Shown here: piece after piece, positions 61,551 through 64,000 of the stretch
Layout of the letters: the number at the start of each line of letters is the position of its first letter
Position numbering within the stretch: position 1 is the stretch's first letter
Assembly (NCBI GenBank): GCA_903813345.2
Contig: CAIIXF020000002.1
Location: 30,436,926-30,500,925, forward strand
Origin: Owenia fusiformis
Lineage: Eukaryota > Annelida > Polychaeta > Sabellida > Oweniidae
DNA: 64,000 bases
Direction of reading: 5' to 3'
Made by a program: the position numbers and the translations under genes
The notes under the pieces: generated by a model
Told to the model about the DNA's origin: nothing
The model's database searches: none
Seen by the model: the letters and a program-made list of their open reading frames with translations, nothing else

Positions 61551-62660
61551 CAGAAAGGCCACCATTTTCAAAATGGTTGCTCACTAGCCAAGTTGTCATC
61601 AGAAGAAATAATATGCTTTTAAGTAGCCACCTCTAAAATCTTTTGAAAAATCGCACACGTACTTGTAAAATAACACATGTAAAATTGGTGGCCATTTTTC
61701 AAAATGGCCGACTACTCCCCAAAGTTTTATTAGACAATGTGCCATGCTTAAAGTATTCACATATCAAATATGAACAAAATCGCTCCACTATTTTTCGAGT
61801 TATAGCAAAATATGTTAAAATGGTGGCCATTTTTCAAAATGGCCACCTTCTACCAAAAGCATTATTAGAAATAGACGGTGTTCCATGCTTATAGTATTCA
61901 CATACCAAATATGAACAAAATCGCTCCACTACTTTTCGAGTATTAGTAAAATACGTTAAAATGGCGGCCATTTTTCAAAATTGTTTTCAAAATGGCCGCC
62001 TTCTACCAAAAGTGTCATAGGACAGTGTGCCATGCTTATAGTATTCACATACCAAATATGAACAAAATCGCTCCACTACTTTTCGAGTTATGGTAAAATA
62101 CATTAAAATGGCGGCCATTTTTCAAAATTGTTTTCAAAATGGCCGCCTTCTACCAAAAGTGTCATAGGACAGTGTGCCATGCTTATATTATTCACATACC
62201 AAATATGAACAAAATCGCTCCACTACTTTTCGAGTTATAGTAAAATACGTTAAAATGGCGGCCATTTTTCAAAATGGCCGCCTTCTACCAAAAGTGTCTT
62301 TAGACAGTGTGCAATGCTTATAGTATTCACACGCCAAATATGAACAAAATCGCTCCACTATTTTTTGAGTTACAGCAAAAATCGTAAAATGACGAGTAAA
62401 GGCCGCCATTTTTCAAGATGGCTGCCATGTGCTTTTATATATCTACATTTGTAGCATTATTAATGTCCTTTATAATTTTTTTACATTTAAAACATATTGC
62501 TATTACAGTTTTACATATTGCACCTAAATTACTGTAAAATCGTCACTAAAATGGCCGCCATTTTGAAATGAGCGGCCATTTTGAAAATCGGCTTTCGAGC
62601 AGAACTTCTACCCCCATAGGGTATATGTGTACGAAATATGAACAAAATCGGGCCAACGGT
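61550..62660. repeat. ~141-bp tandem array with repeated ATGGCGGCCAT palindromes
   Basis: Five clear copies and further degenerate ones. The marker gaacaaaatcgctccact occurs at 61772, 61913, 62060, 62207 and 62342 (spacings 141, 147, 147, 135). Each unit carries inverted blocks such as aaaatggcggccatttt...aaaatggccgcc. Short + strand frames here are repeat artefacts. Confidence 0.9.
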
Positions 62661-62674
62661 ATTTGAGTTATTGC

Positions 62675-62755
62675 CCGGACGGACGGACGGACGGACAGAC
62701 GGACGGACGGACGTACGTACGTACGGACGGACGGACGGACGGACGGACGGACGGA
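62675..62755 (+). repeat. (ACGG)n microsatellite with an (ACGT)n interruption
   Basis: Runs of ggac/acgg with a short gtacgtacgtac segment in the middle, directly after the last degenerate unit of the 141-bp array and before ttccctatatccctccgaac. It probably forms one composite repeat with the array. The Arg/Pro/Ser/Val-rich minus frame is not a gene. Confidence 0.95.
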
Positions 62756-63301
62756 GGCGTTCCCTATATCCCTCCGAACTTCGTTCGATGGGATAATGAA
62801 AAAGACACTGACTTAGGCAAGGCTTTTTTTGTAAGTAAATCATGCTTACCTAATATCTGAATATTGCCATATTGAATATTGTAAGGGATACTCAAAAAAT
62901 GTTTTAAAACAACATTTTGCAACCTAACAAAAAAATTTGTAGAATTTTATGTGGCACTTAATTTGCTTTCCAGAATGTTTGTCATATGAAATATCACTGT
63001 AGCCCGGACTGTAGCAAATCATATGTCAGATTCAAAGGTTAGGTTACCTATTTCAATCTCATAAAATTGTTCATGAAATAATTGCTTCAAATCAAGGATA
63101 ACTGGACAATTATTATTCTTTTGAAAAGAAAATGCAAATTTTACTTGACAATAACTAATCATTGTGATAAAATGTCTAAATCTAAAAAATGTTTGCATCA
63201 ACAGAGTTGAGATGACATTTACATTTACATTTAGATGATTTAAATGCAGCTCATTCAGATGAAAACATCAAAAACATTCTTTCACTATTGAACTGATTTC
63301 T
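62756..63301. other. unassigned sequence
   Basis: No gene, RNA or clear repeat seen. Confidence 0.5.
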
Positions 63302-63495
63302 AACAGTAAAACCTGTCTGATGGAATACCTTTCTATTACATGTACATGTGTTAAGACAAACTAATTTAACATGAAACAGTTTTCAAAAGTCCCATTGACT
63401 TACATGTAAACCAATCCTGTTTAATGGAAAATCTGTCTTAACATGATCAATGTTTGCCAGTGCATAGGGTGTTTCATATACAAAGGTTTTACTAT
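63302..63495. mobile_element. MITE with acagtaaaacctgt ends
   Basis: Left acagtaaaacctgtctg, right caaaggttttactat, an imperfect inverted pair, related to the element at 40972-41141. Directly followed by a copy of the gtcaccacctgcc dispersed repeat (63495-63570). Confidence 0.6.
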
Positions 63496-63570
63496 ATATA
63501 CAAGGCATTAACATGCAAATGGTCACCACCTGCCATTTTTTACAGACACCAAACCGCCAAATAATGTCCA

Positions 63571-64000
63571 AATTAAAGTTGATTTAGATTTTTATAATTA
63601 GATTAGATCATACAATATAGATTAAATGAACATACCGGGTGACATTAGTCTAAAAGGAACAAATTGGCCATGTATAGAGAGTGTTCTAAATAGATTTTTA
63701 CTGTTTTACTGTACATGACATGTTTTAACTCATTTGCTAATTTTTCTTTGTCAAAATCATTAATCAACAAATTCTACAAAATATGTTTGCGATAGCATAA
63801 TAGCCGATTTTAAGACCGTATTGGTCACATCAGACCTAGCACAAGAATTTCTGTGTTTTCATCAACTTTTTGATAGGTTCTTTAAGTTGCTTTCCGTGAC
63901 AAATGAGTTGAATGTCTTCACTTTACTTACTGACGGACTCAAAGCAAATGAAAATTACACAAAATATTATTTTTCCCAGTTTGATTTATTCTAAATAAAA
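63571..64000. other. right edge of window, no feature
   Basis: AT-rich sequence without a supported feature. Confidence 0.5.

Noticed and set aside
62529-62860. Arg/Pro/Ser/Val repeat proteins
   Set aside because: Translations of the (ACGG)n tract.

Overview
The window is AT-rich animal genomic DNA. Genes are broken into many short exons with GT-AG introns, there are no operons, and introns and intergenic space are packed with tandem arrays, terminal-inverted-repeat (TIR) elements and other dispersed repeats. The mix (PAICS, a secreted MMP, a Death/NB-ARC/TPR receptor-like protein, a doublecortin-like kinase, TA-flanked Tc1/mariner-type elements) suggests a marine invertebrate such as a hemichordate, other deuterostome or lophotrochozoan. 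I cannot name the species from sequence alone. Exons were joined by reading splice sites and checking phase by hand; every main gene model closes in frame.

Layout, left to right. 1-1478: an 11-unit, 135-bp tandem array. 1479-2737 (+): the last three exons of PAICS (purine synthesis, AIR carboxylase domain); the array is made of copies of the start of the first of these exons plus its splice acceptor. 3975-5900: a 116-bp minisatellite. 6594-7136: a broken transposase with a nested inverted-repeat element. 8442-16343 (+): a complete 11-exon secreted matrix metalloproteinase with an unusual His/Trp-rich N-terminal extension. 18288-23194 (-): a complete 5-exon Death - NB-ARC - TPR protein. 27198-30184 (-): a partial tandem paralogue of that gene carrying only the Death domain, plus a two-CCHC zinc-knuckle exon of unclear attachment. 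33851-60473 (-): a complete 15-exon doublecortin-like kinase (two DCX domains plus CaMK-type kinase) that occupies most of the right half. 60485-64000: a 141-bp tandem array ending in an (ACGG)n tract, MITEs and unassigned sequence.

The genes have unrelated jobs: nucleotide synthesis, extracellular matrix proteolysis, putative innate immune or cell-death signalling, and microtubule/kinase signalling. They do not form a system. The most distinctive features are the satellite born from a PAICS exon, the duplicated Death-domain locus, the MMP's extra N-terminal region, and a set of five element families sharing TA-flanked ends, most of them beginning CAGGGTG and three with near-200-bp inverted termini.
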